A stretch of 52,857 nt of DNA from Nitrospirae bacterium JdFR-85 (GTDB taxonomy: Bacteria; Nitrospirota; Thermodesulfovibrionia; Thermodesulfovibrionales; JdFR-85). Location: positions 1 to 52,857 of the forward strand of contig MTOU01000042.1 in NCBI GenBank assembly GCA_002011745.1, given 5' to 3'. The notes beneath the pieces were generated by a model. It was not told where the DNA came from, did not search any database, and was given only the letters and a program-made list of their open reading frames with translations. Made by a program: the position numbers and the translations under genes. Positions 9,500 to 18,361 of the stretch are shown one piece after another (the stretch's first letter is position 1; each line of letters begins with the position of its first letter).

Positions 9500-10878
9500 G
9501 AAAAAGTTATGATATCGTGATTGTAGGAGCAGGCCCAGGGGGAATATTTGCTGTCCTGGAATTCCTCAACAGTACAGAAGACCTGAAGATACTTATAGTA
9601 GACAAGGGAAAAGACATCTCTGAAAGACAGTGTCCTATGAAAAATAGTGAAGCCTCCTGTACAGCATGTCCTTCCTGCAGTCTACTAAGTGGATGGGGAG
9701 GGGCAGGAGCATTCAGTGATGGGAAATTGAGTCTTTCTCCTGATGTGGGTGGCCATCTCACAAAATATATAGACAGAGAGGAAGTAAAGAGGCTTATAGA
9801 TTATGTGGACGGTATATATATCAAATATGGAGCTCCTGAACATATCTATGGAGAAGATATAGAAGAGATTGAGAAACTAAAGAGAATCACCTCAAAAAAT
9901 GACCTCCTTCTTGTACATTCAAGAATAAGACATATCGGAACTGACAGATGTAGAGATGTGCTACAGAATATACGTGAGTTCATCAATAACAAGGTAGACC
10001 TTCTCTTCGGCACAAAGGTGATGAGGCTGGATATAGAAAAGGGCAAACTTCGAGGTGTAGTGCTCACGGGTGGCAGAAGGGTGAAAGCAAAATATGTGAT
10101 AGTAGCACCAGGAAGAGAAGGGTCCAGTTGGTTCGAGAGAGAGGCCAAAAGATTAAAACTTACACTGCTTAACAATCCAGTTGATATCGGCTTGAGGGTC
10201 GAAGTACCTGCATCCGTGCTTGAACCGCTTACCTCTGTTACATATGAGCCTAAACTTATCTATTATTCAAAAAGGTTTGATGATAAGGTGAGGACCTTCT
10301 GTGTGAATCCCCATGGAGAGGTGGTAAAGGAGTATCTGAAAGGAATATGGACTGTGAATGGTCACAGCTATGCAAACAAAAAGACAGAGAATACAAATTT
10401 CGCCCTTCTTGTAAGTACCTATTTTACAGAACCCTTTCATGAACCCATCTCTTATGGAAGATATATTGCGAGATTAGCAAATTTCTTAGCAAAGGGTGTG
10501 CTTGTCCAGAGACTGGGTGATCTAAGAAGAGGTAGACGTTCCACAGAAGAGAGGATCAAAAAGGGGATCGTTGAACCTACTCTGAAGGATGCCACACCTG
10601 GGGACCTCAGTTTTGCCCTACCCTATCGTTACCTTACAGATATACTTGAGATGCTGGAAGCGCTTGACAAGGTCTGTCCTGGAGTAAATTCACGACATAC
10701 ACTTCTTTATGGAATTGAGGTAAAATTCTACTCCATGCAACCAAAGCTGACGAATGAGCTGGAGACAGAAATTGAGAACCTCTTTGCAGTTGGAGATGGG
10801 GCTGGTGTAAGCCGAGGGCTCATCCAAGCCTCTGCCTCAGGCGTGATTGCTGCAAGGGCAATACTCCGTAGGCTGTAG
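9484..10878 (+). CDS. FAD-dependent oxidoreductase of the COG2509 type
   Basis: 464 aa. An N-terminal dinucleotide-binding loop (DIVIVGAGPGGIFAVLEF, residues 10-27) is followed by a cysteine-rich segment, CPMKNSEASCTACPSCSLLS (~50-70), then GWGGAGAFSDGKL. The C-terminal FAD-binding motif is LFAVGDGAGVSRGLIQASAS. This combination is typical of the 'uncharacterised FAD-dependent dehydrogenase' family, whose substrate is unknown. The cluster of four cysteines could hold a metal or redox centre, but that is inference. It overlaps surE by 16 bases and is followed by a possible terminator, so it closes the hflX operon. Confidence 0.85.
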   Translation: METALRKSYDIVIVGAGPGGIFAVLEFLNSTEDLKILIVDKGKDISERQCPMKNSEASCTACPSCSLLSGWGGAGAFSDGKLSLSPDVGGHLTKYIDREEVKRLIDYVDGIYIKYGAPEHIYGEDIEEIEKLKRITSKNDLLLVHSRIRHIGTDRCRDVLQNIREFINNKVDLLFGTKVMRLDIEKGKLRGVVLTGGRRVKAKYVIVAPGREGSSWFEREAKRLKLTLLNNPVDIGLRVEVPASVLEPLTSVTYEPKLIYYSKRFDDKVRTFCVNPHGEVVKEYLKGIWTVNGHSYANKKTENTNFALLVSTYFTEPFHEPISYGRYIARLANFLAKGVLVQRLGDLRRGRRSTEERIKKGIVEPTLKDATPGDLSFALPYRYLTDILEMLEALDKVCPGVNSRHTLLYGIEVKFYSMQPKLTNELETEIENLFAVGDGAGVSRGLIQASASGVIAARAILRRL

Positions 10879-11107
10879 TTATCGTTTCATATCTAAGGTT
10901 TTACGCTACAAGGCGGGCTTGAATTGCTTTGAATAGACTCCTCAAGCCGTGTGGGTCTTTTTTTCAGACTCTCATGCTCTTCCCTTCTGACTATTACCTC
11001 TAAAGAAGGCTTACTACTAAAACAAAAAAGTAAACTTTCCCACATACTTGCCCTTTGTTGCAAAAAAGCTCTGTTATTGGTTAAAATTTAAAATCTTTTA
11101 AATTATT
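10879..11107. other. 229-base intergenic region
   Basis: It contains the candidate terminator at 10935-10964. Toward the next gene there is a weak promoter candidate (TTGCAA 11058-11063, 18-base spacer, TAAAAT 11082-11087), which would leave a leader of about 14 bases without a ribosome site. No ORF or RNA gene was recognised. Confidence 0.35.
10935..10964 (+). terminator. Candidate intrinsic terminator after FAD oxidoreductase gene
   Basis: AGACTC (10935-10940) pairs with GGGTCT (10953-10958), including one G-U pair, and runs straight into seven T's at 10958-10964. An alternative stem, GGCTTGA (10916-10922) with TCAAGCC (10942-10948), overlaps it. The stem is short, so confidence is moderate. 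Confidence 0.4.
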
Positions 11108-12628
11108 ATGCTTCTTCATCAACATTTCATAAAGACTGCCAAGAGTTTTAAAGACAAGGTCGCCTTTGTAGACCGTAACACTAACAAAGAAATCACCTAT
11201 GAAAGGTCCCTAATTGCTTCTTTTATTCTTGCAAAGAGATTCCGGAAACTCAATAAAGGCTTTCTCGGTATAATGCTTCCCACATCAGCAGGGGCTGCTC
11301 TTTCTGTAATTGCCACTCTGCTTTCAGGTAGAGTGCCTGTCATGATCAACTACTCCACAGGTGCAAAAAACAATGTTGAATATGCACAGAGGAAGTGTGA
11401 TTTCAGACATACAATAACTTCAAGGACCCTACTTAAAAGGATCAACTGTCCAGAAATGGAAGGAATGATATTTATTGAGGATATTATGGAATCTATAACC
11501 ACAAGAGAGAAACTTCAGGCAGCTTTGATAGCAAGGATGCCCACCCCTTATCTTATAAAGAGAGCCAAAAATGCTGAAGAAGATGACAATGTAGTAATCC
11601 TCTTTACAAGTGGTAGTGAGAAGGACCCCAAGGCTGTACAACTTACACATAGAAATATCCTCTCTAATATTGAAAGCTTCAGTCAGGTCTTTGAGTTTAC
11701 TTCAGATGACAGAATGCTCGCCATACTGCCTTATTTTCATGTGTTTGGCTTTACAGTAAATCTGTGGACACCTCTGTATCATGGGATGACAATAATCGCA
11801 TATGCAAATCCCTTGGATTTCAAAAAGGTAAGTGAAATAATAAAAGAAGAAAAACCCACACTGTTGGTAGGGACACCAAGTTTTCTATGGGGCTATTTAA
11901 AGAAGTCTGAAGAGGGTGATTTCAAGAGTGTCCGTATTGCAGTAACAGGAGCAGATAAATGTCCGGATGCCTTGAGAGAGGGTTATTTCAAGAAACACGG
12001 AATTATCCTTTATGAGGGATATGGAACCACAGAGACATCGCCAGTAATATCTGTAAATACCCCAGAAGCAAACAGACCCGGAAGTGTTGGCAAGGTGATA
12101 CCAGGTGTTCAGGTAAAGATAGAAAACTATGAGACAGGACAGGAGTGTGCACCAGGAGAGACAGGAAGGGTCCTTGTAAAAGGCGATTGTGTAATGAAAG
12201 GCTATCTTGACGATTTTGAAGAAACCTCAATGAGGATAAGACATGGATGGTATGATACAGGAGACATGGGCTATATTGATGAGGATGGTTTTCTATGGCA
12301 TGCAGGCAGACTTAAGAGGTTTGTAAAGATAGGAGGTGAGATGGTATCACTGGTAAAGGTTGAGGATGTGCTCCAGAGATGTCTACCAGATGGGGTTGAG
12401 TGTTGTGTTGTGGAGGTACCTGACGCAATGAAGGGAGCAAGAATCGTGGCAGCAGTAACATCAAAGATAAATGAAAGAGATATCCTGAAGAGTATGTCAA
12501 AGGAGTTGCCCAATATAGCTCTTCCAAAACAGTTTGTTACAGTAGAAGAACTACCCAAAATGGGCAGTGGAAAGATAGATTTCAGGAAAACTACAGAGAT
12601 AGTACTCAAGTATCTCCATAATAGATAA
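11108..12628 (+). CDS. AMP-binding acyl-ACP/acyl-CoA synthetase, Aas C-domain-like
   Basis: 506-aa adenylate-forming enzyme. The core motifs are in order: ILFTSGSEKDPKAVQLTH (A3 P-loop, ~160), YEGYGTTETSPVIS (A5), WYDTGDMGYIDEDGF (A7) and GRLKRFVKIGGEMVSL (A8), with the A10 lysine in PKMGSGKIDF near the end. The TSGSE...PK form, the GEMVSL segment and the overall length closely resemble the acyl-ACP synthetase half of E. coli Aas, which reactivates free fatty acids for membrane lipid repair. Unlike Aas there is no acyltransferase domain, so it acts alone or with a partner elsewhere. It ends 3 bases from the stop of a convergent gene. Exact substrate is not deducible. Confidence 0.82.
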   Translation: MLLHQHFIKTAKSFKDKVAFVDRNTNKEITYERSLIASFILAKRFRKLNKGFLGIMLPTSAGAALSVIATLLSGRVPVMINYSTGAKNNVEYAQRKCDFRHTITSRTLLKRINCPEMEGMIFIEDIMESITTREKLQAALIARMPTPYLIKRAKNAEEDDNVVILFTSGSEKDPKAVQLTHRNILSNIESFSQVFEFTSDDRMLAILPYFHVFGFTVNLWTPLYHGMTIIAYANPLDFKKVSEIIKEEKPTLLVGTPSFLWGYLKKSEEGDFKSVRIAVTGADKCPDALREGYFKKHGIILYEGYGTTETSPVISVNTPEANRPGSVGKVIPGVQVKIENYETGQECAPGETGRVLVKGDCVMKGYLDDFEETSMRIRHGWYDTGDMGYIDEDGFLWHAGRLKRFVKIGGEMVSLVKVEDVLQRCLPDGVECCVVEVPDAMKGARIVAAVTSKINERDILKSMSKELPNIALPKQFVTVEELPKMGSGKIDFRKTTEIVLKYLHNR

Positions 12629-12631
12629 AAA

Positions 12632-13552
12632 CTATCCTACCATATTATAATGAGGACTTTCAGGATGAACCTCTTCAATAAGACTCCTGTTAAATACTTC
12701 ATCAACAGATACCTCTCTCTGAATATAGCCGAGGCTCCTTAACCGTTTAGCCATCCTCATACTGCAGGCAATATATTCCTCTGTTAAACTGGCACAGTAC
12801 TTGGGAGAGATATTCAGGGTATTGTAAACAAAGTCCTCATCAACAACACCTATATACTCTGCTATAAGTCTTGAGACCTCTGTCTTTCGGGTTCTGAGCA
12901 TTTCAGATGCCCTTTCATGGACAACAAGAAACTCCCTGAGTAATTCTCTACATTGCTGTATTAACTCCTCTTTTACCAGAATACCATAACTTGGATTATG
13001 TGGCCAGAGCAGCTCTGGAGGACATAACACTTTTCCATCAGCAAACTCCACAACAGCCTCTGCGAGCGCAGGAGTACCACACACTGCATCAACCTCTCTT
13101 CTTACAAATGCCTCAAGCACTTCATCAGCCCAAGGAAGATTTACCACCTCTGCCGAGGAATTAAACCTACTTACCATATCTTTAAGAATCAGGTCATGTA
13201 TGGAACCTCTGCCAGGAACTCCTACTCTTCTAAACTGTACAAGGATCTCTTTTAGAGAATTCACCTCTGGGAATCCCTTCTTATCTGCTGATGATGCAAT
13301 TACTGTACCTTCTATGTGACCACCTGCAATACACTTTATTCTTATACCCTTTGCTATTCCAACAATAGCAGGAGGCAATCCAATATATGCCATATTGATC
13401 TCTTCCTTCATGAAACCTTCCACAATGGCTGGTCCTGTACCATAAAGTCTCCACTGGAGCTCTGCCTTAAGAGCACCTCTGAGTTCCTCATGGGCCATTA
13501 TAAGGATGGAGGTGTGATAAAGAGTAGAGAGATGACCAATCCTGAGTTTCAT
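12632..13552 (-). CDS. Cytoplasmic solute-binding-like protein (NMT1/SsuA-type fold)
   Basis: 306 aa resembling periplasmic binding proteins of nitrate/sulfonate/thiamine-precursor ABC systems: KLRIGHLSTLYHTSILIM, a GPAIVEGFMKEEINMAYIGL strand-helix, then VGVPGRGSIHDLILKD and the second lobe VDAVCGTPALAEAVVEF. It has no signal peptide or lipobox, and no permease or ATPase lies nearby, so it probably stays in the cytoplasm as an orphan ligand-binding protein or a repurposed enzyme. It is divergent from the 684-aa unknown gene, with a shared 78-base promoter region containing a perfect palindrome, which suggests coordinated control. Ligand unknown. Confidence 0.72.
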   Translation of the reverse strand: MKLRIGHLSTLYHTSILIMAHEELRGALKAELQWRLYGTGPAIVEGFMKEEINMAYIGLPPAIVGIAKGIRIKCIAGGHIEGTVIASSADKKGFPEVNSLKEILVQFRRVGVPGRGSIHDLILKDMVSRFNSSAEVVNLPWADEVLEAFVRREVDAVCGTPALAEAVVEFADGKVLCPPELLWPHNPSYGILVKEELIQQCRELLREFLVVHERASEMLRTRKTEVSRLIAEYIGVVDEDFVYNTLNISPKYCASLTEEYIACSMRMAKRLRSLGYIQREVSVDEVFNRSLIEEVHPESPHYNMVG

Positions 13553-13559
13553 AGATTAT

Positions 13560-13565
13560 ATTATA
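13560..13565 (-). promoter_or_regulatory. -10 element of solute-binding-like gene, leaderless type
   Basis: TATAAT on the minus strand ends 7 bases before ATG 13552. There is no ribosome site. No good -35 is seen at 16-18 bases; TTGATA (13593 to 13588) lies at 22. Confidence 0.5.
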
Positions 13566-13586
13566 AGTCATTTCTTTAAGTAAAAT

Positions 13587-13601
13587 TTATCAATTTGATA
13601 A
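13587..13601. promoter_or_regulatory. Perfect palindrome in divergent promoter
   Basis: TTATCAA-T-TTGATAA, 7-bp arms around one base. Its right arm contains TTGATA (13595-13600), which serves as -35 of the plus-strand gene. It looks like an operator for a dimeric regulator that could control both divergent genes. Confidence 0.5.
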
Positions 13602-13624
13602 CCTGCCAGCAGTTTTAGTATATT
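13595..13624 (+). promoter_or_regulatory. Strong promoter of 684-aa gene, leaderless type
   Basis: -35 TTGATA (13595-13600), 18-base spacer, -10 TATATT (13619-13624), ending 7 bases before ATG 13632. No ribosome site (AATCCCT precedes the ATG). Confidence 0.6.
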
Positions 13625-13631
13625 AATCCCT

Positions 13632-15686
13632 ATGGTTAAAACACTGGAGACAATAATGAGAGAACTTCTGCTGAAGAATCTGTTTGGACTTAAGGCACTC
13701 ACAGAGGGCCCTATGGAAGAGTGTTCACTTGAAGGAATAAATACATCATTTCTGGTTCTACTTTCAGGAAAAGAACATCCTTTTTATAGGAAGGCATACT
13801 CTGTATTTCAGAAAGCCAAAGAAGGAGAGCTTAAGGAGTTTGTAGATTTCTATGAACAGGCTGCTGAAATCATAAAAAAAGAAACAGAAGAAGCCCTCAA
13901 TAAAAACAGAAGGTTCCAAGAAAAAGTTGCAACCTTGTCTAAATGGCTTTCAAAGGATTTATCCTGTGTATCAACCAGAAAGGCTATTGAAAAAATATGG
14001 GAACTCTTTTTCCCTGAAGGTACTGGTATCTATGAACATAGAGAGGAGATGATCCAGGCACTGAGACAGAAGAGAAAGGTACGGGTAACTCAACTCAATC
14101 ACAACCCAATAAGGATGCCTGACAGAGAGATACTGTTCACTTCAAATATACTTCTAACCCTGCCTTCTCCAGAAATTGATATTAAGAAACTGCCTCTTGC
14201 TCACACTTTAAAAGACAGGATATACGAAGTTCTCAATGAAGAACAACTTTACTGGTATGACCATCCCGTCCAGATAGGGGTAGAACCTGAGAAAAATGAA
14301 ATTATTTATGGATTAAGAGGTCTGTCAGAGGCTTTAAGATTTGAAAAAAAACAGGGCACTGTAGAAAAGGATGCAACCCTCTGCTGCCTTCTTTCCGTGT
14401 CTGTTACACATAAAGGGTTGCAGAGTATGGCAAGAGAATATATCGAAGGGGAGTTGAACAGGGTTGGTGGAATAGAAGGGCTCGATATTTATGTCTTTAC
14501 CGAAGCAGACACAGAAAGAATAATTGAGGAGATAATAAATCCAGCCTCTGAAAAGTATATGGGGACCGAAACAGGTGAACAGATGAGAGAGGTCTTTGGT
14601 GTTGATGGTGAGTATGGACGCCATTACAGTTTTCTAAAGGCAGTTGCTGCCCTGTGGCAGGTGTTTGTAAACCCTGCTTTAAAGGGGACATTCAAGATAG
14701 ACCTCGATCAGGTCTTTCCACAGCAAGAGCTTTTTAGATACACCAGGCAGTCTGCCCTTGAACATCTCAAAACACCTTTATGGGGAGCCTATGGAGTGGA
14801 TAGCAAGGGAGTACCTATAGAGTTAGGAATGATCGCCGGTGCACTGGTGAATCAGAAGGATATTGATAGATCACTCTTTACCCCAGATGTTCCTTTTCCA
14901 GAAAAGGAGATAAAGGCTGATGAAGTTCTCTTCTTCAGTACCCTGCCTCAGGCACTGTCTACAGAGGCAGAGATGATGAGTAGATACAACACTGCTGAAC
15001 TGGATGGAAGAAACAGTTGCATCCAGAGAGTACATGTGACAGGCGGAACAACCGGCATCCTGATAGACTCCCTACGAAAGTACAGACCCTTTACACCTAC
15101 CTTCATAGGCAGGGCAGAAGACCAGGCATATATTATGAGTATTCTCTATGAAGGTGACAGACACCTGAGGTATCTCCATAAGGACGGCCTTATAATGCGA
15201 CACGACAAAGAGGCATTTGCTGAAGAGGCGATCAAAGCTGCTAAGGTTGGTAAGATCGTAGGAGACTACCTGAGGATAATATGGTTCTCCTATTATGCAA
15301 GGGCACTCCCGTGGTCAACAGAAGAGATAAAAGAATTTCTTAATCCCTTTACAGGTTGTTTCATATCACCTATACCATTCACCATAGCTTACCTACGCCT
15401 CTCATTAAAGGTGGCTCGTTTATTTGAAGAAGGCTCTCAAGCAGAGGCAACAGAACTTCTAAATACAGGAAAAAGAAGACTTGGAACAGTAGCAGACAAA
15501 CTCCTGAAAGAACCCGATTTTGTCTTTAGTAGATATAACAAAGAGAAAGATCTCTGGAACCTTTTTTATAATATCCTTGACAGTATAGAAAAAGCCCTTT
15601 CCCGTTCAGACCCCTTTGCAGAAAAACTACAAGACCGTTTTGAAAGGCTTATTAGAGAATGTCGAGTTAACAGAGAACTCCATTAG
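13632..15686 (+). CDS. Conserved-looking 684-aa protein of unknown function with glycosyltransferase-like segment
   Basis: 684 aa, soluble, no signal peptide. The N-terminal ~170 residues are helical and charged (FYEQAAEIIKKETEEALNKN). Residues ~430-580 contain the best motif: HVTGGTTGILIDSLRKYRPF, then FIGRAEDQAYIMSILYEG, then GLIMRHDKEAF. The ED pair after a GRA turn and the later RHDK resemble the acceptor side of GT-A (GT2-like) glycosyltransferases. I could not find a convincing N-terminal nucleotide-sugar DxD, so a glycosyltransferase role is only a hypothesis. It is transcribed alone from a strong promoter divergent from the cytoplasmic solute-binding-like gene. The residual spacer to the kinase operon is 197 bases. 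Confidence 0.6.
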   Translation: MVKTLETIMRELLLKNLFGLKALTEGPMEECSLEGINTSFLVLLSGKEHPFYRKAYSVFQKAKEGELKEFVDFYEQAAEIIKKETEEALNKNRRFQEKVATLSKWLSKDLSCVSTRKAIEKIWELFFPEGTGIYEHREEMIQALRQKRKVRVTQLNHNPIRMPDREILFTSNILLTLPSPEIDIKKLPLAHTLKDRIYEVLNEEQLYWYDHPVQIGVEPEKNEIIYGLRGLSEALRFEKKQGTVEKDATLCCLLSVSVTHKGLQSMAREYIEGELNRVGGIEGLDIYVFTEADTERIIEEIINPASEKYMGTETGEQMREVFGVDGEYGRHYSFLKAVAALWQVFVNPALKGTFKIDLDQVFPQQELFRYTRQSALEHLKTPLWGAYGVDSKGVPIELGMIAGALVNQKDIDRSLFTPDVPFPEKEIKADEVLFFSTLPQALSTEAEMMSRYNTAELDGRNSCIQRVHVTGGTTGILIDSLRKYRPFTPTFIGRAEDQAYIMSILYEGDRHLRYLHKDGLIMRHDKEAFAEEAIKAAKVGKIVGDYLRIIWFSYYARALPWSTEEIKEFLNPFTGCFISPIPFTIAYLRLSLKVARLFEEGSQAEATELLNTGKRRLGTVADKLLKEPDFVFSRYNKEKDLWNLFYNILDSIEKALSRSDPFAEKLQDRFERLIRECRVNRELH

Positions 15687-15790
15687 AACCCATAGTCTTT
15701 TTATATTATTCCACTACTGTCTGGTTAATAGTTGTTTATCAGGTCTCTAATTTTTAAGATTATAATGCCTCAATGAAAGCAAATCAATAA

Positions 15791-15811
15791 GATAACCCCT
15801 TTCCAGTTATC
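15791..15811. repeat. Inverted repeat GATAAC-N9-GTTATC
   Basis: Perfect 6-bp arms, centred about 69 bases upstream of the -10 at 15870. It could be an operator or leader hairpin for the kinase/NtrC operon; no T tract follows, so it is not an intrinsic terminator. Confidence 0.35.
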
Positions 15812-15847
15812 ATTTCAGAGAAGATCATTTGTTTAAAGTGAAGTGTA

Positions 15848-15875
15848 TTGTATATAACTTGCTTGTGAGTATAAA
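15848..15875 (+). promoter_or_regulatory. Promoter of kinase/NtrC operon, near-leaderless
   Basis: TTGTAT (15848-15853), 16-base spacer, TATAAA (15870-15875), ending 8 bases before ATG 15884. The bases before the ATG (ATAAAAGT) hold no ribosome site. Confidence 0.5.
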
Positions 15876-15883
15876 ATAAAAGT

Positions 15884-18361
15884 ATGAATCTGTCTTCTAT
15901 AAAAGATGAAGAAATTAGCCTTCTATGGAAAGTATTTGATTCAATGCGAATGCCTGCCTTCTTTGTAACCTCTGATCTGAAGATTGTCTCAGAAAACACT
16001 TCTGTTAATCAGAAGCTATCCTTTAGCGAAGATGAATTAGAGGGCACATCTATTACAGAGATTCTGAAGACTTCTCCTCCTTTAACTGCAGGGCTAAGAA
16101 TAAAATATGCAGTACTTGAAGGAAACTGTCTCCGGAAAGACAGGGAATCCTTTCCTGCCAAGATAACTATCATCTCAATACCCCAAGGCTATATTATAGT
16201 GGTTGAAGATATAACCAATATATTGAATATTGCTAAAAGGGCAACACAGAGAAGAAGAGAACTGAATACATACAAGGCACTATCAGAAACCCTTAGTAAA
16301 ACTACAGAAATTAAGGAGATGATGAGGTCTGTACTTGATACCCTTGTTAACACTCTCCAGATAGATGCAGCATGGGCATATCTGAGGGATGAAGAGACAG
16401 GAAATCTCAGTCTATGCTGTGCCAAAGGTATAGATGAGAGAGTATTTGAGGATGCAAAGGCGCTTAAGCCCTATGAATGCTTTATAGGAAAGGTTCTTTC
16501 TTCAGAAAAGGCGCTTATTGTAAGAGATGCTCTTGAAGACCCGAGAATAACCCATATAAAGCTCTCAGAGGCCAGACTCAGGAGTATAGCAGGAGTCCCC
16601 CTTAGGGTAAAATCGATTGGTAAAGTGGATGACAGAGTGGTAGGTGTTCTTGGAGTAGCAAGCAGAGAAATAAATAGATTCACATCTTTGGATATGCAGT
16701 TTCTGACCACTGTGGGAAACCATCTCGGTGTAGCAATAGAGAATGCCCGTCTTATAAAGAGCCTCAAAGAGAAGATGCGCCAGATTGAACTCATTAATGA
16801 GATAACTGGAATTGTAAACTCATCTCTAAGTATAGGACATATCTTCAGGATAGTGGTCTCAGAAGTAAAGAAAATGGTTGATTTTGATAGAGCAAGTATC
16901 ACACTGATTGATGAAAACAGACACTGCCTCAGAATATTTGCCGTGGATACAAAGCTTCCCACTGAACTGAAAAAAGACAGAATAGCACCCTTAGAGGGCA
17001 CAAGTGCTGGCTGGGTAGCCCTAAATCAGAAACCATGGATAAATAAAGACCTACAGGAAGAGATATACTTTAAATACGACTCTGTCCTTCTGAAGGAGGG
17101 GATACGTTCCACAATAAGTCTTCCCCTGTACAAGGATAGGCCCATAGGTTCTTTAAATCTTGACAGCATAAGCCCTGAGAAGTACTCAGAAAAGGACCTT
17201 GAGATACTGATGCCTATTGCAAAGCATCTATCTATAGCCCTTGAAAATGCTATGCTCTTTGAAGAGATCTACAGAGAGAAGAGGCAGTGGGAGAAGACAT
17301 TTGATGCAATCACTGATATGGTCTGGATTGAAGACCTTCAGGGCAGGGTATTGAGGGTAAATAGAACTGTGATAGAGAAGACAGGTAAACCAGAGCTTGC
17401 GCTTATACAGAAAGGTTCTGATGAACTCCTCAATCTACTAAAGATAACTCCCCATAGAGAAAGCATTGAAGGGATTTCAGTATCGAAAAAGAGGCTCTAC
17501 AAGGAGTTGGAAGGACTGGATGGTACAATCTACTACCAATGGTCCTATCCACTGCTTGACAGCAATGGCAGAACATTTGGGGTGGTAAATTATCTCAGAG
17601 ATGTGACAGAGGAGAAAAAACTTCAGCAGAAACTCCTGATGGCTGACAAACTCGCCTCCCTTGGTACTCTTGTAGCAGGTATAGCTCACGAGATAAATAA
17701 TCCTCTTGGGATAATAGCCGGTTATGCAGAGGCACTACTGGACAGGGCAAAGGACTCGGAACTAAAGGACAACAGTGAATTCGGTCTCTTTTATGAATAT
17801 CTTGATACCATAAATAGAGAGATCTTCCGTTGTAAGAGTATCCTTAACAGTCTTCTGAATTTTGCAAGACCTTCAACAGGCACATTCAGAATAGTGGATA
17901 TAAATGAAGTGATCAGAGAGGTGGTTATACTCATAGAGCACAGGGCAAGAAGACAGAACAAGAGAATAATACTCGATCTCAACAGTAATCTTCCACAAAT
18001 ATCAGCCGACCCAGGTGCCCTTAAACAACTCTTTCTGAATCTGATAATGAATTCTCTTTATTTCACAGAAGAAGATGGAGTTGTGAGAATATCAACATCA
18101 GAGGAAGTAGATCTATATGGAAAGCGTTCTCTTTATATAAAGATATCTGATAATGGAAGAGGCATTGACAAAGAAATCTTAGATAGGATATTTGATCCCT
18201 TTTTTACTACCAAACCCGTAGGAGAAGGTACAGGGCTTGGGCTTGCTATATGCCATAGGATAGTAACAGAGCATGAGGGCAGTATAGATGTGGAGAGTGC
18301 TCCAGAGCAGGGTACAATATTTCATATAAGAGTTCCTGTAAAGAGGACAGGCATCCATTGA
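15884..18361 (+). CDS. Cytoplasmic PAS-GAF-GAF-PAS histidine kinase
   Basis: 825 aa without transmembrane segments, so it senses an intracellular signal. Domains in order: PAS (~8-110, FDSMRMPAFFVTSDLKIVSE), GAF (~145-295, with CFIGKVLSSEKALIVRD), GAF (~300-465), PAS (~475-580, FDAITDMVWIEDLQGRVL), HisKA with phosphoacceptor His602 in AGIAHEINNPLG, and HATPase (N box LNLIMNSLYF, G1 ISDNGRGID, G2 GEGTGLGLAICH). It is paired with the NtrC-type regulator that starts inside its last codons (TTGA overlap), so the two form one two-component system. The GAF residues give no clue to the ligand. Confidence 0.92.
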   Translation: MNLSSIKDEEISLLWKVFDSMRMPAFFVTSDLKIVSENTSVNQKLSFSEDELEGTSITEILKTSPPLTAGLRIKYAVLEGNCLRKDRESFPAKITIISIPQGYIIVVEDITNILNIAKRATQRRRELNTYKALSETLSKTTEIKEMMRSVLDTLVNTLQIDAAWAYLRDEETGNLSLCCAKGIDERVFEDAKALKPYECFIGKVLSSEKALIVRDALEDPRITHIKLSEARLRSIAGVPLRVKSIGKVDDRVVGVLGVASREINRFTSLDMQFLTTVGNHLGVAIENARLIKSLKEKMRQIELINEITGIVNSSLSIGHIFRIVVSEVKKMVDFDRASITLIDENRHCLRIFAVDTKLPTELKKDRIAPLEGTSAGWVALNQKPWINKDLQEEIYFKYDSVLLKEGIRSTISLPLYKDRPIGSLNLDSISPEKYSEKDLEILMPIAKHLSIALENAMLFEEIYREKRQWEKTFDAITDMVWIEDLQGRVLRVNRTVIEKTGKPELALIQKGSDELLNLLKITPHRESIEGISVSKKRLYKELEGLDGTIYYQWSYPLLDSNGRTFGVVNYLRDVTEEKKLQQKLLMADKLASLGTLVAGIAHEINNPLGIIAGYAEALLDRAKDSELKDNSEFGLFYEYLDTINREIFRCKSILNSLLNFARPSTGTFRIVDINEVIREVVILIEHRARRQNKRIILDLNSNLPQISADPGALKQLFLNLIMNSLYFTEEDGVVRISTSEEVDLYGKRSLYIKISDNGRGIDKEILDRIFDPFFTTKPVGEGTGLGLAICHRIVTEHEGSIDVESAPEQGTIFHIRVPVKRTGIH

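Larger units (their letters stand above)
15687..15883. other. Upstream region of kinase operon
   Basis: No gene longer than a few codons. It holds a TATAAT at 15761-15766 (possible second promoter, no good -35), an inverted repeat GATAAC-N9-GTTATC at 15791-15811, and the proximal promoter at 15848-15875. No T-tract terminator is clear after the upstream gene. Confidence 0.4.

Noticed and set aside
15761-15781. TATAAT followed by a five-codon ORF (ATG AAA GCA AAT CAA)
   Set aside because: Too short to judge as a gene and with no good -35; mentioned only as a possible second promoter.
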